DNA from: Chloroflexota bacterium
Lineage (GTDB): Bacteria; Chloroflexota; Anaerolineae; Anaerolineales; Villigracilaceae
NCBI GenBank assembly: GCA_021824575.1
Contig: JAKAKJ010000072.1
Span: 1 to 64,000, forward strand
DNA: 64,000 nt
Direction: 5' to 3'
Under the pieces are notes generated by a model. That model was given only the letters and a program-made list of their open reading frames with translations, ran no database searches and was not told where the DNA came from. The translations under genes and the position numbers were made by a program. This document shows positions 16,472 through 25,269 of this stretch, in pieces (positions within the stretch are counted from its first letter, which is position 1; every line of letters begins with the position of its first letter).

Positions 16472-17272
16472 TTACTGACTGCTTTCCTTTGCTTCTGGAT
16501 TCATTTGCACACCAACCGCATTGAAACCGGAGTCGACGTACAAAACTTCGCCGGTAATACGCGCCGAAAGATTCGACGCTAAAAATACCGCAGCATTGCC
16601 CACATCTTCAATCGTAACGTTCTCGCGCATGGGCGAGACATCCGCAAAATGCTTGTACATGTCGCGGAAGCCGCCTACGCCCGCCGCGGCCAACGTGCGG
16701 ATTGGTCCAGCCGAAATTGCATTGACGCGAATCTTTTCCGGGCCGAGATCATAAGCCAGATATCGCGTCGACGATTCGAGTGCGGCTTTGGCAACACCCA
16801 TCACGTTGTAATGCGGAGCGACTTTCACCGAACCATAATACGTCATGCAAATCAGCGACGCGCCCGGCCGCATAATCGGATGAAAAGCTTTTGCCAGCGC
16901 CACGAATGAGAACACGCTGATGTCCATCGCGTTTTTGAATCCCTCGCGGCTGGTGTTGTAATATGGGCCGGTCAATTCCTCGCGGCCTGCAAACGCAATC
17001 GAATGTACCAATACATCAATCTGCCCAAAATCTTTTTTGGCTTTCTCCGCGACGGCAGCGATCTGATCATCTTTGGTCACATCACATTCTTCGACCCATT
17101 TGCAATTAATCTGTTCAGCCAGCGGCTTGACACGTCGTTCGAGCGCTTCGCCCGCATAGCTGATTCCGATCTTTGCGCCTTCGCGATGCATGGCCTGTGT
17201 GATGCCCCATGCAATCGAACGTTCATTGGCCAAGCCAAATATCAATGCAGTCTTGCCTTCAAGTAAACCCAT
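16472..17272 (-). CDS. fabI: enoyl-[acyl-carrier-protein] reductase, NADH-type
   Basis: 266 aa. Catalyses the last reduction of each fatty-acid elongation cycle. The dinucleotide site reads IFGLANERSIAWGI, as in FabI rather than classical SDR enzymes, and the catalytic Tyr-x6-Lys is in HYNVMGVAKAALE. NAISAGPIRTLAAAGVGG is the flexible substrate loop that also binds triclosan in relatives. A good TTGGAGGAACG precedes the ATG. The gene is 12 bases downstream of mpg, so the two are probably co-transcribed, and is followed by a strong terminator. Its last codons (KESSQ) fall in a short 'actgatcaccgatgactaattactgact' type micro-repeat. Confidence 0.95.
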   Translation of the reverse strand: MGLLEGKTALIFGLANERSIAWGITQAMHREGAKIGISYAGEALERRVKPLAEQINCKWVEECDVTKDDQIAAVAEKAKKDFGQIDVLVHSIAFAGREELTGPYYNTSREGFKNAMDISVFSFVALAKAFHPIMRPGASLICMTYYGSVKVAPHYNVMGVAKAALESSTRYLAYDLGPEKIRVNAISAGPIRTLAAAGVGGFRDMYKHFADVSPMRENVTIEDVGNAAVFLASNLSARITGEVLYVDSGFNAVGVQMNPEAKESSQ

Positions 17273-17284
17273 CGTTCCTCCAAG

Positions 17285-17872
17285 TTAGTCCGTTATGTTG
17301 ATCTTCCAGCCTTTGACCAGAAACCGCCACGGCTTTGACTTCCACGGCTCCGGCGTACTATTTAAACCCACGCGCGGCCCTTTCGTCACGAGTGAATTAG
17401 GGACGGAAATCCCCGCTTCGATCCGCAGACTTGAAGCGGACTCCGTTAAATCCAAGCCATTCTCGCTCTTGGTGATTCCCATCGCCTGCGTTAGTTTGCC
17501 TGGGCCAAATGTATCGCGCCCGCTTCGCCGCCGCAACATAATCTCTTCGCCTTCGATTGGTTGAACGGCGCGAATCAAAACTGCCGCTGGGAATCCTTCG
17601 CGCTCTGTGACAACGTTCAACATCCAATGATTACCATACGTGAAATAAATATACGCGTGTCCGGGCGGACCATACATGACGGCCGTGCGCGGCGTCCGTC
17701 CAGCCTTCGCATGACAAGCCAAATCCTTCTCGCTGATGTACGCCTCGGTCTCAGTGATCAAGCCGACTAATTTTTTACCGTTGAGAATCCGAACCAGCCG
17801 TGCGCCAATCAATTCACGCGCAACAGTCAGCGTCGGGCGATTGTAGAAATTACAGGGAAGGATAGATTGCAT
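17285..17872 (-). CDS. mpg: DNA-3-methyladenine glycosylase (AAG/MPG family)
   Basis: 195 aa from ATG 17872; the frame extends to 17932 but the family normally starts as here (ILPCNFYNRPTLTVARELIG). The enzyme flips out and excises alkylated and deaminated purines. Conserved parts are LITETEAYISEKDLACHA with the catalytic Glu, MYGPPGHAYIYFTYGNHWML with the tyrosines of the base pocket, and AVLIRAVQPIEGEEIM. FGPGKLTQAMGI closes the active site. No promoter or good ribosome site is evident upstream. Confidence 0.92.
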   Translation of the reverse strand: MQSILPCNFYNRPTLTVARELIGARLVRILNGKKLVGLITETEAYISEKDLACHAKAGRTPRTAVMYGPPGHAYIYFTYGNHWMLNVVTEREGFPAAVLIRAVQPIEGEEIMLRRRSGRDTFGPGKLTQAMGITKSENGLDLTESASSLRIEAGISVPNSLVTKGPRVGLNSTPEPWKSKPWRFLVKGWKINITD

Positions 17873-18220
17873 TCGGCGCAACTCTTGATCTTCGATGTGA
17901 GTATTAGCCAACCGTCCTGTCTGCGTGGGCAAATCGAACAGCTGACTTTAGCGCGAGGAAAGTCAGTGAAAAGAGCGTGATGAGTTATGCCCAAACAAAA
18001 AACATACAGCCGCGCCGCAAGCATTATACCGTTGTTGAATGACGCAAAACCGGAAATTTGCAGTGATGGCCATCGCGCTTTGACCGCACCCAGACAGACC
18101 TATACAATTTTATGCCCAGTTAAATTTCCGGCCAACGTAAACGCATAAATCATTTGTCGCGAAACGGGACAAGAGGAACACAACAGGGAATATCCGCTTC
18201 CGCGCAAGAACCCAAAACTG
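17873..18220. other. intergenic region upstream of mpg and the LacI-type gene
   Basis: About 350 bases without a gene. CCGGAAATTT at 18050-18059 is repeated in inverted form at 18122-18131, flanking a possible second plus-strand promoter (TTGACC 18080-18085, 17 bases, TACAAT 18103-18108). Nothing else is recognised. Confidence 0.4.
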
Positions 18221-18249
18221 TTGACTCGCAATAAAAAAGTATGTATAAT
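18221..18249 (+). promoter_or_regulatory. strong sigma70 promoter of the LacI-type regulator
   Basis: TTGACT at 18221-18226, 17-base spacer, TATAAT at 18244-18249. The predicted start near 18256 lies just before the operator at 18261-18274. This is the best promoter seen in the window. Confidence 0.85.
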
Positions 18250-18260
18250 AATTCGTAGAT

Positions 18261-18274
18261 TGGGAGCGCTCCCA
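18261..18274. promoter_or_regulatory. LacI-family operator 1
   Basis: TGGGAGCGCTCCCA, a perfect 14-bp palindrome with the central CG typical of LacI-family operators. It lies immediately downstream of the predicted transcription start, so binding would repress the regulator and any readthrough into the sugar locus. Confidence 0.85.
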
Positions 18275-18343
18275 GTATTAATGTAATTTCAGTCTTATTT
18301 CTGTAATATATTTGAAAAGCTTCGTTTTTTTATAGTTTTAAAT

Positions 18344-18357
18344 TGAGAGCGCTACCA
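18344..18357. promoter_or_regulatory. LacI-family operator 2
   Basis: TGAGAGCGCTACCA differs from operator 1 at two positions and keeps the AGCGCT core. Centre-to-centre distance to operator 1 is 83 bases, about eight helical turns, compatible with a repression loop. It ends 18 bases before the regulator start codon. Confidence 0.7.
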
Positions 18358-18375
18358 AAAATCGAGGTAACCGAG

Positions 18376-19401
18376 ATGGCAGATCTTACGTTGGAAGATA
18401 TTGCGAAACAAGCCGGGGTCTCTCGCTCCACAGTGTCACGTGTCGTGAACAACCATCCCAACGTGCGCGGCAAAGTCCGTCAGCGTGTGCTTCAGGTAAT
18501 CGAAGATACAGGCTTTCATCCCAACGCCGCGGCCCGAACGCTCGCATCCCAACGTTCGTGGACCATCGGCCTGCTCCTTCCCCACAGCGTAAGCTTCTTC
18601 TTCACCGATCCGTATTATCCCCACTTAACCAAAGGCATTGCCCAGGCTTGCAATCAATATAACTACACACTTGCGCTTTTTCTCGTCGGCACGAAAGAGG
18701 ATGAGGAAAAAATTTTTCCGCGCGTCTCGCGTAAAGGTCTGCTGGACGGCGTCATTGTCCAGGCTGGTCATCACGGCGACCAGGAGATCATCGGCCATCT
18801 CGTTGATGCAGCCATGCCGCTCGTGGTCGCAGGCCGCCCCTTCCGCTCAGACAACGTCAGCTATGTTGATATAGATAATGTCAACGCCGCGGCAAGCGCA
18901 GTCAGCCACCTCGTCCGGCTTGGATATCAGCGCATCGGGACAATCACCGGGCCAGCCAACAGCACCGTTGGATTGGATCGCAAGGAAGGATACGTCAAAA
19001 CCCTGAAGGAACGCGGAAGGAGCGTTGACGATTCCCTGATCGCCGAAGGTGACTTCACCGAAGCAGGTGGATATTACGCAATGCAAAAACTTTTGCCCGC
19101 CAGACCCGATGCAGTCTTCGCCGCGTCGGACATTATGGCAATTGGCGCGATGCGCGCGGCAAGAGAAGCAGGTTTGAACATCCCGGACGATGTGGCTTTT
19201 GTCGGCTTCGATGATCTTCCAATCGCAACTCTTTCAAATATTCAATTAACTACCATCCGCCAGCCGGTCATTCAATTCGGCGTCAAAGCCGTTGAATTGT
19301 TAATCGATCAGATCGAGACCGGAAACACGACACCACGCCGCGTCATCCTGGATACTGAGCTTGTCATCCGGGAATCATGCGGAGCATCCCGCAGAAAATA
19401 G
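18376..19401 (+). CDS. LacI-family transcriptional regulator of the beta-glycoside locus
   Basis: 341 aa from ATG 18376, with GAGGTAA at 18364-18370; the upstream extension would start inside operator 2. The N-terminal helix-turn-helix reads TLEDIAKQAGVSRSTVSRVV and the hinge helix is near ARTLASQ. The periplasmic-binding-like effector domain follows from IGLLLPHSV to the end, with DAVFAASDIMAIGAMRAA and VGFDDLPIA. It has its own promoter and two operators, so it is autoregulated. The probable inducer is the sugar imported by the neighbouring ABC transporter or a phosphorolysis product. Confidence 0.92.
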   Translation: MADLTLEDIAKQAGVSRSTVSRVVNNHPNVRGKVRQRVLQVIEDTGFHPNAAARTLASQRSWTIGLLLPHSVSFFFTDPYYPHLTKGIAQACNQYNYTLALFLVGTKEDEEKIFPRVSRKGLLDGVIVQAGHHGDQEIIGHLVDAAMPLVVAGRPFRSDNVSYVDIDNVNAAASAVSHLVRLGYQRIGTITGPANSTVGLDRKEGYVKTLKERGRSVDDSLIAEGDFTEAGGYYAMQKLLPARPDAVFAASDIMAIGAMRAAREAGLNIPDDVAFVGFDDLPIATLSNIQLTTIRQPVIQFGVKAVELLIDQIETGNTTPRRVILDTELVIRESCGASRRK

Positions 19402-19516
19402 ACAGGAAGTAATCGTTTCAAAAACCTGCGGATCATTCCTTCGGTATCAATTCTGTAATTTGGCGCTTGCCAGGAGGTGACTCAAAGAATAAACGGAAGT
19501 TGATTGTCCATGCAAT

Positions 19517-19548
19517 GGCGTCCGGAATCCAATCGGATGCCGAACGCC
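19517..19548 (+). other. stem-loop between regulator and binding-protein genes
   Basis: GGCGTCCGGAATCC pairs with GGATGCCGAACGCC with 12 of 14 positions and a 4-base loop. A second inverted repeat (GAAGTCCG 19557-19564, CGGACTTC 19583-19590) follows. No T-tract is present, so these may set relative expression or end the regulator transcript in a Rho-dependent way. No separate promoter for the binding-protein gene is clear. Confidence 0.5.
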
Positions 19549-19631
19549 ACCGACGGGAAGTCCGCATTCCATGACACGGTTACGGACTTCTCACCAGAGA
19601 AATATACCATATCGAAATAAGGAGAATGAAG

Positions 19632-21413
19632 ATGAAACGCTTAACTGTCGTTTTATCACTTTTGATCGGGTTGAGCATGCTGCTCGGTGCATGCGCTCCC
19701 GCCACCACACCGGCTCCAGTTGCAACCGAAGCGCAAACTTCTGCGCCGGCAACTGCTCCAACCACCGCACCGACCGCAGCTGCTGCTGTGACTGAATTCC
19801 CCCGCAACGAAACTCTGTATACTGGCGGCAAGCAATGGGGCCCGCCCTCCAACTGGAATCCGTTCCAAACCGGCAGCTATGCAACAGGCACACTTGGATT
19901 GGTCTACGAAACGCTCTTCATTTATGACCCACTGACTGACAAGTTCATGCCGTGGCTCGCTGAAAGCGGCTCGTGGACGGATGCGAATACGTACGTCTTA
20001 AAGCTTCGCCAGGGGCTCACCTGGTCAGATGGCCAGCCCCTCACAGTGGACGATGTCAAATTCACGTTTGAACTTGGCAAGACTGACACTTTGAACTTCA
20101 GTTCATTGTGGGATTGGCTGGACTCCATCACGAAGGTGGATGCCAATACACTGCAGTTCAACTTCAAGGAAGCGCTCTATCAGGAATGGGCAAACAACCT
20201 GTACAACGTGCCGATTGTCCCTCAGCACATCTGGTCAACCATGAGTGAAAAGGATGTGGAGACTGGCGCCAATGAAAAGCCCATCGGTTCAGGCGCGTTC
20301 ATGTACCAATCCTATGACCAGACCAAGATGGTGTGGGTAAGGAACGACAACTGGTGGGCGATCAAGGCGCTTGGATATTCCATCGCCCCCAAATACATCG
20401 TTGACCTCGTCAACACCAGCAATGAAAACTCACTGGGCCTGGTGCTTCAAGGCAATGAAGACCTAAACAACAACTACCTGCCGGGCGTCTCCACCCTGCT
20501 CCAAGGCGGATATGCCATGCACACCTACTACCCGAATCCGCCATATCACCTGAGCGTCAACACAGCCTGGTTGGACATCAATCTGCAGGAGAAACCGCTG
20601 AGCGATGTCAAATTCCGGCAGGCATTGGCCTATGCCATCAACGTGAGCGACATTGTCACGCGCGACTACGGCAACATGGTCCAGGCCGCGAACCCGACCG
20701 GTTTGCTCCCTGTGTGGGACAAGTACGTGGATCAAAATGTCGTCAAGCAAATGGGCATTTCGTACGATCCGGCAAAGGCGAAGCAACTCCTGGCCGCGGC
20801 TGGCTATAAAGCTGGCAGCGACGGATTCGTCACAAATCCCGATGGCTCGCCAATTGCTTTGAAGATCATCGTCCCCAATGGCTGGTCGGATTGGATGGCC
20901 GCCATCCAGATCATTTCGAAGAATGCCCAGGATGTGGGCATCAACCTGCAGCCCGATTACCCAGACTACAACGGCTATCTGGATGCGCGCTTGAACGGCA
21001 AGTTCGACCTGGCGATTGACAATCAGGTTCAGGTCAGCAATACGCCCTGGTCCTACTACCACTTCATTTTTTACGACAAGCTGGCCGACATCGCCACAAC
21101 TCAGGGCGGTAACTATGGCCGCTATGACAATAAGGCCGCCTTTGATCTGGTAACACAGTTGGACAAGACTCCAACCGATGACCTGGCTGCCATGCAAAAG
21201 ATCACATCACAGTTACAGACCATCCAATTGACCGATCTGCCCGTCATCCCGCTCTGGTACAACGGCGCATGGGCACAATTTAGCACCACCAATTGGACCA
21301 ATTGGCCGGGCGCAGCTGATAATCAAAATCATTACTTCCCCGTCACGTGGAATGGATACTGGAACATGACCAGCATCCTCATGCTGACTCAACTAAAGCC
21401 GGCCGGCGAATAA
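19632..21413 (+). CDS. ABC transporter substrate-binding lipoprotein, family 5
   Basis: 593 aa from the ATG at 19632, which lies 7 bases after AAGGAG; an in-frame ATG at 19626 is too close to that site. The signal peptide ends in a lipobox (SMLLGACAP), followed by a Pro/Thr/Ala-rich linker and a family-5 (peptide/oligosaccharide) binding domain with LKLRQGLTWSDGQPLTVDDV and SDVKFRQALAYAIN. Family-5 proteins bind peptides, nickel or beta-linked oligosaccharides. The GH94 and GH130 genes downstream make an oligosaccharide (cello- or manno-type) the likely ligand. Confidence 0.9.
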   Translation: MKRLTVVLSLLIGLSMLLGACAPATTPAPVATEAQTSAPATAPTTAPTAAAAVTEFPRNETLYTGGKQWGPPSNWNPFQTGSYATGTLGLVYETLFIYDPLTDKFMPWLAESGSWTDANTYVLKLRQGLTWSDGQPLTVDDVKFTFELGKTDTLNFSSLWDWLDSITKVDANTLQFNFKEALYQEWANNLYNVPIVPQHIWSTMSEKDVETGANEKPIGSGAFMYQSYDQTKMVWVRNDNWWAIKALGYSIAPKYIVDLVNTSNENSLGLVLQGNEDLNNNYLPGVSTLLQGGYAMHTYYPNPPYHLSVNTAWLDINLQEKPLSDVKFRQALAYAINVSDIVTRDYGNMVQAANPTGLLPVWDKYVDQNVVKQMGISYDPAKAKQLLAAAGYKAGSDGFVTNPDGSPIALKIIVPNGWSDWMAAIQIISKNAQDVGINLQPDYPDYNGYLDARLNGKFDLAIDNQVQVSNTPWSYYHFIFYDKLADIATTQGGNYGRYDNKAAFDLVTQLDKTPTDDLAAMQKITSQLQTIQLTDLPVIPLWYNGAWAQFSTTNWTNWPGAADNQNHYFPVTWNGYWNMTSILMLTQLKPAGE

Positions 21414-21427
21414 GGAATTCGCTCTTT

Positions 21428-21464
21428 CACCGTCCCTCCCCGGATAAATGCGGGAGGGACGGTG
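21428..21464 (+). other. hairpin between binding-protein and permease genes
   Basis: Perfect 13-bp stem CACCGTCCCTCCC (21428-21440) with GGGAGGGACGGTG (21452-21464), no T-tract. Such hairpins commonly protect the upstream mRNA from 3' exonucleases, so the binding protein is made in excess over the permeases. Confidence 0.75.
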
Positions 21465-21499
21465 TCTCTCTGGTACCTCTTCATGCAAAAGGAGAGACG

Positions 21500-22489
21500 G
21501 TGAAACGATATTTCAGTAGAAAACTGCTCATCTACATCCTTACACTCATTCTCGCAGTGACCGTGGATTGGCTCATTCCGCGCTTCATGCCGGGCAACCC
21601 GGTTCAAATCATGATCGCCCGCGCGGGATTGAAAGCCGAATCTGCCAAGCTGGTTTACTCCGAGTATATGAAAGCCTTTGGGTTGGATGTGCCCATCTGG
21701 CAGCAATATATAAATTTCTGGATCGCCTTGTTTCACGGTGACTTCGGCGTGAGTCTGTGGCTCTTTCCGAGGCCAGTGCTTCGAATCATCATGGATGCTG
21801 TTCCGTATGATCTCCTGCTCCTCGTGCCAGCCATCCTGATCAGTTGGTTTGCGGGAAACAATTTTGGCGCGTTTGCCGCGCGCTCAAAATGGCTTGATAA
21901 CACCATATCCCCTCTCGGATATGTTCTCACCGCAACTCCTTATATGTGGCTTGGAATTTTACTGGCGTGGGCGCTTGGAATCGTTGTTCATATTTTTCCC
22001 TTTTCCGGCGCATACAGTTATGGACTCATGCCGAGTCTCTCCTGGAAGTTTATCGGAAGCCTGTTACAACATTGGGTTTTGCCCTTTATGTCTTTGTTCC
22101 TGGTCATGTTCGGGGGCTGGGCCATTGGGATGCGGAATATGATCATCTACGAACTGGAAGCGGATTATTCGCATTATCTCGAAGCGCTGGGTGCGCCCAA
22201 AAATTTGGTCCGCAGGTATGCGTTCAGGAATGCAGTGTTGCCGCAGATCACAGGTCTCGCGCTCCAGTTGGGCGTCATTGTCGCGGGACAGCTTGTTACG
22301 GAAATTGTTTTTTCCTATCCAGGGCTTGGATACCTGATCCTTCAGGCAATTCAAAATCACGATTTCTTCCTGCTCCAGGGCTGTTTTCTCTTCATCATCA
22401 TTGGCGTTTTGATAGCCAATTTCGCCATCGATGTTACGTATGTGCTGGTGGATCCGCGCACACGCGCCGGAATGACGGGGGAGGCATAA
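21500..22489 (+). CDS. ABC transporter permease (DppB/OppB type)
   Basis: 329 aa from GTG 21500 with GGAGA at 21491-21495; a longer frame would overlap the binding-protein gene. First helix at LLIYILTLILAVTVDWLIP, then PRFMPGNPVQIMIARAG, a typical start for this family. Five or six membrane segments follow, with the cytoplasmic coupling loop YLEALGAPKNLVRRYAFRNAVLP (in parts: GAPKNLVRRYAF) that contacts the ATPases. It forms the pore with the next gene product. Confidence 0.9.
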   Translation: MKRYFSRKLLIYILTLILAVTVDWLIPRFMPGNPVQIMIARAGLKAESAKLVYSEYMKAFGLDVPIWQQYINFWIALFHGDFGVSLWLFPRPVLRIIMDAVPYDLLLLVPAILISWFAGNNFGAFAARSKWLDNTISPLGYVLTATPYMWLGILLAWALGIVVHIFPFSGAYSYGLMPSLSWKFIGSLLQHWVLPFMSLFLVMFGGWAIGMRNMIIYELEADYSHYLEALGAPKNLVRRYAFRNAVLPQITGLALQLGVIVAGQLVTEIVFSYPGLGYLILQAIQNHDFFLLQGCFLFIIIGVLIANFAIDVTYVLVDPRTRAGMTGEA

Positions 22490-22495
22490 AACGTC

Positions 22496-23353
22496 ATGCA
22501 ACAACTCAAGAAGAAAAACGAAATGCTTTACTTCGCCATGCGGAATACCAAACTCCGCATCGGCGTCATCATTGTCTTGATCTTCGTAATCCTGGCAATC
22601 ATTGGGCCTTACATCACACATTACAAACCGCGGGACTACGTGGCGCCCGGCCCTCAACCGCCCTCTTCAGAATTCTGGTTCGGGACAACCAGCTTCGGAG
22701 AAGATGTTTTCTCTCAATTCGTAAGTGGTTTGCGAGCGACATTTATCGTGGGCATCCTCGGCGGCGGGATGGGAACTCTGATCGGAGTGCTGGTTGGCTT
22801 TACCGCCGGCTATCGCGGCGGCTGGCTTGACGAAACTCTGAACATGCTCACCAATATCGTTCTGGTGGTTCCGTCGTTGGTTGTGCTCATCATCATCGCC
22901 GCATATCTCGAAGTACGAGGCTTTCTGTTCGAAAGTGTCTTCATCGGATGTTTTGCGTGGCCGTGGGTGGCGCGCGCCATCCGCGCGCAGACGTTTTCCC
23001 TGCGAACCCGCGATTTCGTGGATTTGGCGCGTTTGAGCGGCATGAAACCGCTCAAAATCATCATCACAGAAATTGCGCCAAACATGATGTCTTACTTGCT
23101 GCTGGTTTTTATCCTCCAGTTCGGCGGAGCGATTCTCACCGCAGCCACCCTGGATTTTATCGGCCTGGGCCCGACCAACACCGTCTCGCTGGGATTGATG
23201 ATGAACAACGCGGTCATCTATGGCGCGCTACTTCTGGGCATGTGGTGGTGGTTCATCCCGCCCGGGCTTGCCATCACAATCGTTGTCGGTGCACTCTACA
23301 TTACAAATGTCGGTCTGGATGAAGTTTTCAATCCCAGACTCAGAGAGATGTGA
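22496..23353 (+). CDS. ABC transporter permease (DppC/OppC type)
   Basis: 285 aa. N-terminal helix at LRIGVIIVLIFVILAIIGPYI, then PPSSEFWFGTTSFGEDVFS, the conserved segment of DppC-like permeases. The coupling loop is RDFVDLARLSGMKPLKIIIT followed by EIAPNMMSYLLL. It starts 6 bases after the DppB-type gene and ends one base before the ATG of the first ATPase gene. Confidence 0.9.
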   Translation: MQQLKKKNEMLYFAMRNTKLRIGVIIVLIFVILAIIGPYITHYKPRDYVAPGPQPPSSEFWFGTTSFGEDVFSQFVSGLRATFIVGILGGGMGTLIGVLVGFTAGYRGGWLDETLNMLTNIVLVVPSLVVLIIIAAYLEVRGFLFESVFIGCFAWPWVARAIRAQTFSLRTRDFVDLARLSGMKPLKIIITEIAPNMMSYLLLVFILQFGGAILTAATLDFIGLGPTNTVSLGLMMNNAVIYGALLLGMWWWFIPPGLAITIVVGALYITNVGLDEVFNPRLREM

Positions 23354-23354
23354 C

Positions 23355-24323
23355 ATGGGCTTACAAGTTGAAAATCTCACGGTCTATTATCAAACCCTCA
23401 AGGGCAACGTCCAGGCATTGGAAAACGCATCCTTCAACGTTGCAGATGGCGAGATCATGGGACTGGCAGGCGAATCAGGTTGCGGAAAGACCACGCTCGG
23501 TCACAGTTTGGTCTATTTAAATCAACCCATGAAATTTATTGGGGGGCGCGTCCTGCTCAATGATCAGGATATGCCTATTGCTGATATGGAAGCGATGAAC
23601 GACTTCCGCCTCAAACAGATTTCGATCATCCCGCAATATGCCATGAATGCCCTGAACCCAACGCGCAAGATCGGGAAGATGACCGCGGAACTTCTCGAAT
23701 CAAAAAAGGTCAGCTTCAAAATCATCAAAGCCGAACTGGAGCGGCGCCTGGATCTGGTCAAACTGCCGCGCGAAGTTTTGAACATGTACCCCATTGAGCT
23801 TTCAGGCGGGATGAAACAACGAATGGTCATGGTTCTGTCAACGTTGCTCAATCCGGCCCTGCTCATTGCCGATGAAATCACCTCGGCGCTCGATGTGGCG
23901 AGTCAAAAGGCAGTTGCGGAAATGCTTGTTGAGTTTCGCGATCAACAATGCTGCAACAGCGCCATCGTGATCACGCACGACATTTCTATTTTGTATCAGA
24001 TCGCAGATAGCATCCTGATCATGTATGCCGGCCAATTGGCCGAGAGGGCATCCACCGACGCGATCATCCATTCGCCGCGTCATCCGTACACAAAAATGTT
24101 GATCTCTTCCCTGCCAAAAGTCGGCGTCCGCTACGAAGAAAAGAAATTATCCGGCATACCGGGAAAGCCGCCGTTGTTGCTCAACCCGCCGCGCGGGTGT
24201 CGCTTCAAAGAGCGCTGTCCGCTGGCATTCGAAAAATGCGATCAGGTGCCGCCCTTCGAGGAAATTGCTCCCGGACATTTCGTTGCGTGCTGGAAGGAGT
24301 CTGCGAAGAATGCTCAAGCTTAG
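23355..24323 (+). CDS. ABC transporter ATPase (DppD/OppD type)
   Basis: 322 aa from ATG 23355. Walker A is GLAGESGCGKTTLG, the signature is LSGGMKQRMVM, Walker B is LLIADEITSALD, and the H-loop His is in VITHDISIL. The C-terminal extension has the Cys cluster of oligopeptide/oligosaccharide transporters (PRGCRFKERCPLAFEKC), which binds an Fe-S cluster in some relatives. The end overlaps the next ATPase gene by 14 bases. It couples ATP hydrolysis to uptake. Confidence 0.93.
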   Translation: MGLQVENLTVYYQTLKGNVQALENASFNVADGEIMGLAGESGCGKTTLGHSLVYLNQPMKFIGGRVLLNDQDMPIADMEAMNDFRLKQISIIPQYAMNALNPTRKIGKMTAELLESKKVSFKIIKAELERRLDLVKLPREVLNMYPIELSGGMKQRMVMVLSTLLNPALLIADEITSALDVASQKAVAEMLVEFRDQQCCNSAIVITHDISILYQIADSILIMYAGQLAERASTDAIIHSPRHPYTKMLISSLPKVGVRYEEKKLSGIPGKPPLLLNPPRGCRFKERCPLAFEKCDQVPPFEEIAPGHFVACWKESAKNAQA

Positions 24324-25269
24324 CAACGTATCGAAAGTCTATAAAGTCGGGGCGTTCGGCGAAAAGGAACTTCACGCGGTCAACGATGTCACCTTCGACA
24401 TAAAAGACGGCGAGGTAACCTCGTTGATTGGCGAAAGCGGCAGTGGAAAAAGCACGATCGGAAAGATGATCCTTCATCTCATTCCACGGACCAAAGGCGG
24501 GATCTTCCTGGATGAGACAGATGTCTCCGAGTTGAAGGGAGCAGCCCTAAAAGAGTATTACCGCAGAGTTCAAGGCGTTTTCCAGGACCCCTTTAGTTCT
24601 TACAACCCAATCTTCAAAGCCGACCGAATATTCAACATGATCCACGATGAGTTTTATCCCGAGGTTAGCAGCCAGGAGTGGGACGATAGGATTTACGATG
24701 CGCTAAAAGCAGTCGGTCTTAACCCCGAACACGTGTTAAATAAGTTTCCGCACCAGCTTAGCGGCGGACAGCTCCAGCGATTTCTCATCGCCCGCGCTCT
24801 TTTGTTGGACATTAAGCTCCTCGTCGCGGATGAAATCATCAGCATGTTGGACGCATCCACACGCATTGACGTTCTCAACCTGCTAGCCGATTTGAAATCA
24901 CGCCATAGCCTTTCGATTCTCTTCATCACGCACGATCTCTCGCTGGCAAACTACATCAGCGAAAGAGCGGTCATCTTGTATCGCGGCTGCATAGCAGAAA
25001 TGGGAGTTACCGAAAAGATATTTACGAATCCAATGCACCCATATACCAAGATGCTGATGGCATCTGTTCCACGTCTCGACCAGAGGTGGGAAAAAGCCGA
25101 TACGGTTGTGGAACAGACCTTGAATCCAATGGGAACCACCGCCGGATGCATTTATTACGAACGATGCCCACTGGCAGATAAAATCTGCGCGCAGGCCAAG
25201 CCAAAGTTCGTGGAACCCGAGCCGGATCATTTTGTCGCTTGTCATCGCGTGGCGGAAAAAATCTCATGA
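24310..25269 (+). CDS. ABC transporter ATPase (DppF/OppF type)
   Basis: 319 aa from ATG 24310. Walker A is [13 protein letters not shown], signature [15 protein letters not shown], Walker [13 protein letters not shown] and the H-loop FITHDLSLA. In Walker B the usual catalytic Glu is retained (DE). The C-terminal Cys motif is [15 protein letters not shown]. Its stop overlaps the GH130 start (ATGA at 25266-25269), which ties transport and phosphorolysis translationally. Confidence 0.93.
   Translation: MLKLSNVSKVYKVGAFGEKELHAVNDVTFDIKDGEVTSLIGESGSGKSTIGKMILHLIPRTKGGIFLDETDVSELKGAALKEYYRRVQGVFQDPFSSYNPIFKADRIFNMIHDEFYPEVSSQEWDDRIYDALKAVGLNPEHVLNKFPHQLSGGQLQRFLIARALLLDIKLLVADEIISMLDASTRIDVLNLLADLKSRHSLSILFITHDLSLANYISERAVILYRGCIAEMGVTEKIFTNPMHPYTKMLMASVPRLDQRWEKADTVVEQTLNPMGTTAGCIYYERCPLADKICAQAKPKFVEPEPDHFVACHRVAEKIS

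Noticed and set aside
19700-19790. Short repeats in the N-terminal part of the binding protein, considered as a repeat array
   Set aside because: They are Pro/Thr/Ala codons of a lipoprotein linker, as also at 33190-33290 and 55550-55690; no CRISPR-like spacing.
20463-21197. Long minus-strand open frame inside the binding-protein gene
   Set aside because: It lies entirely within a strongly supported family-5 binding-protein gene; its translation shows no domain and arises from the opposite-strand codon pattern.
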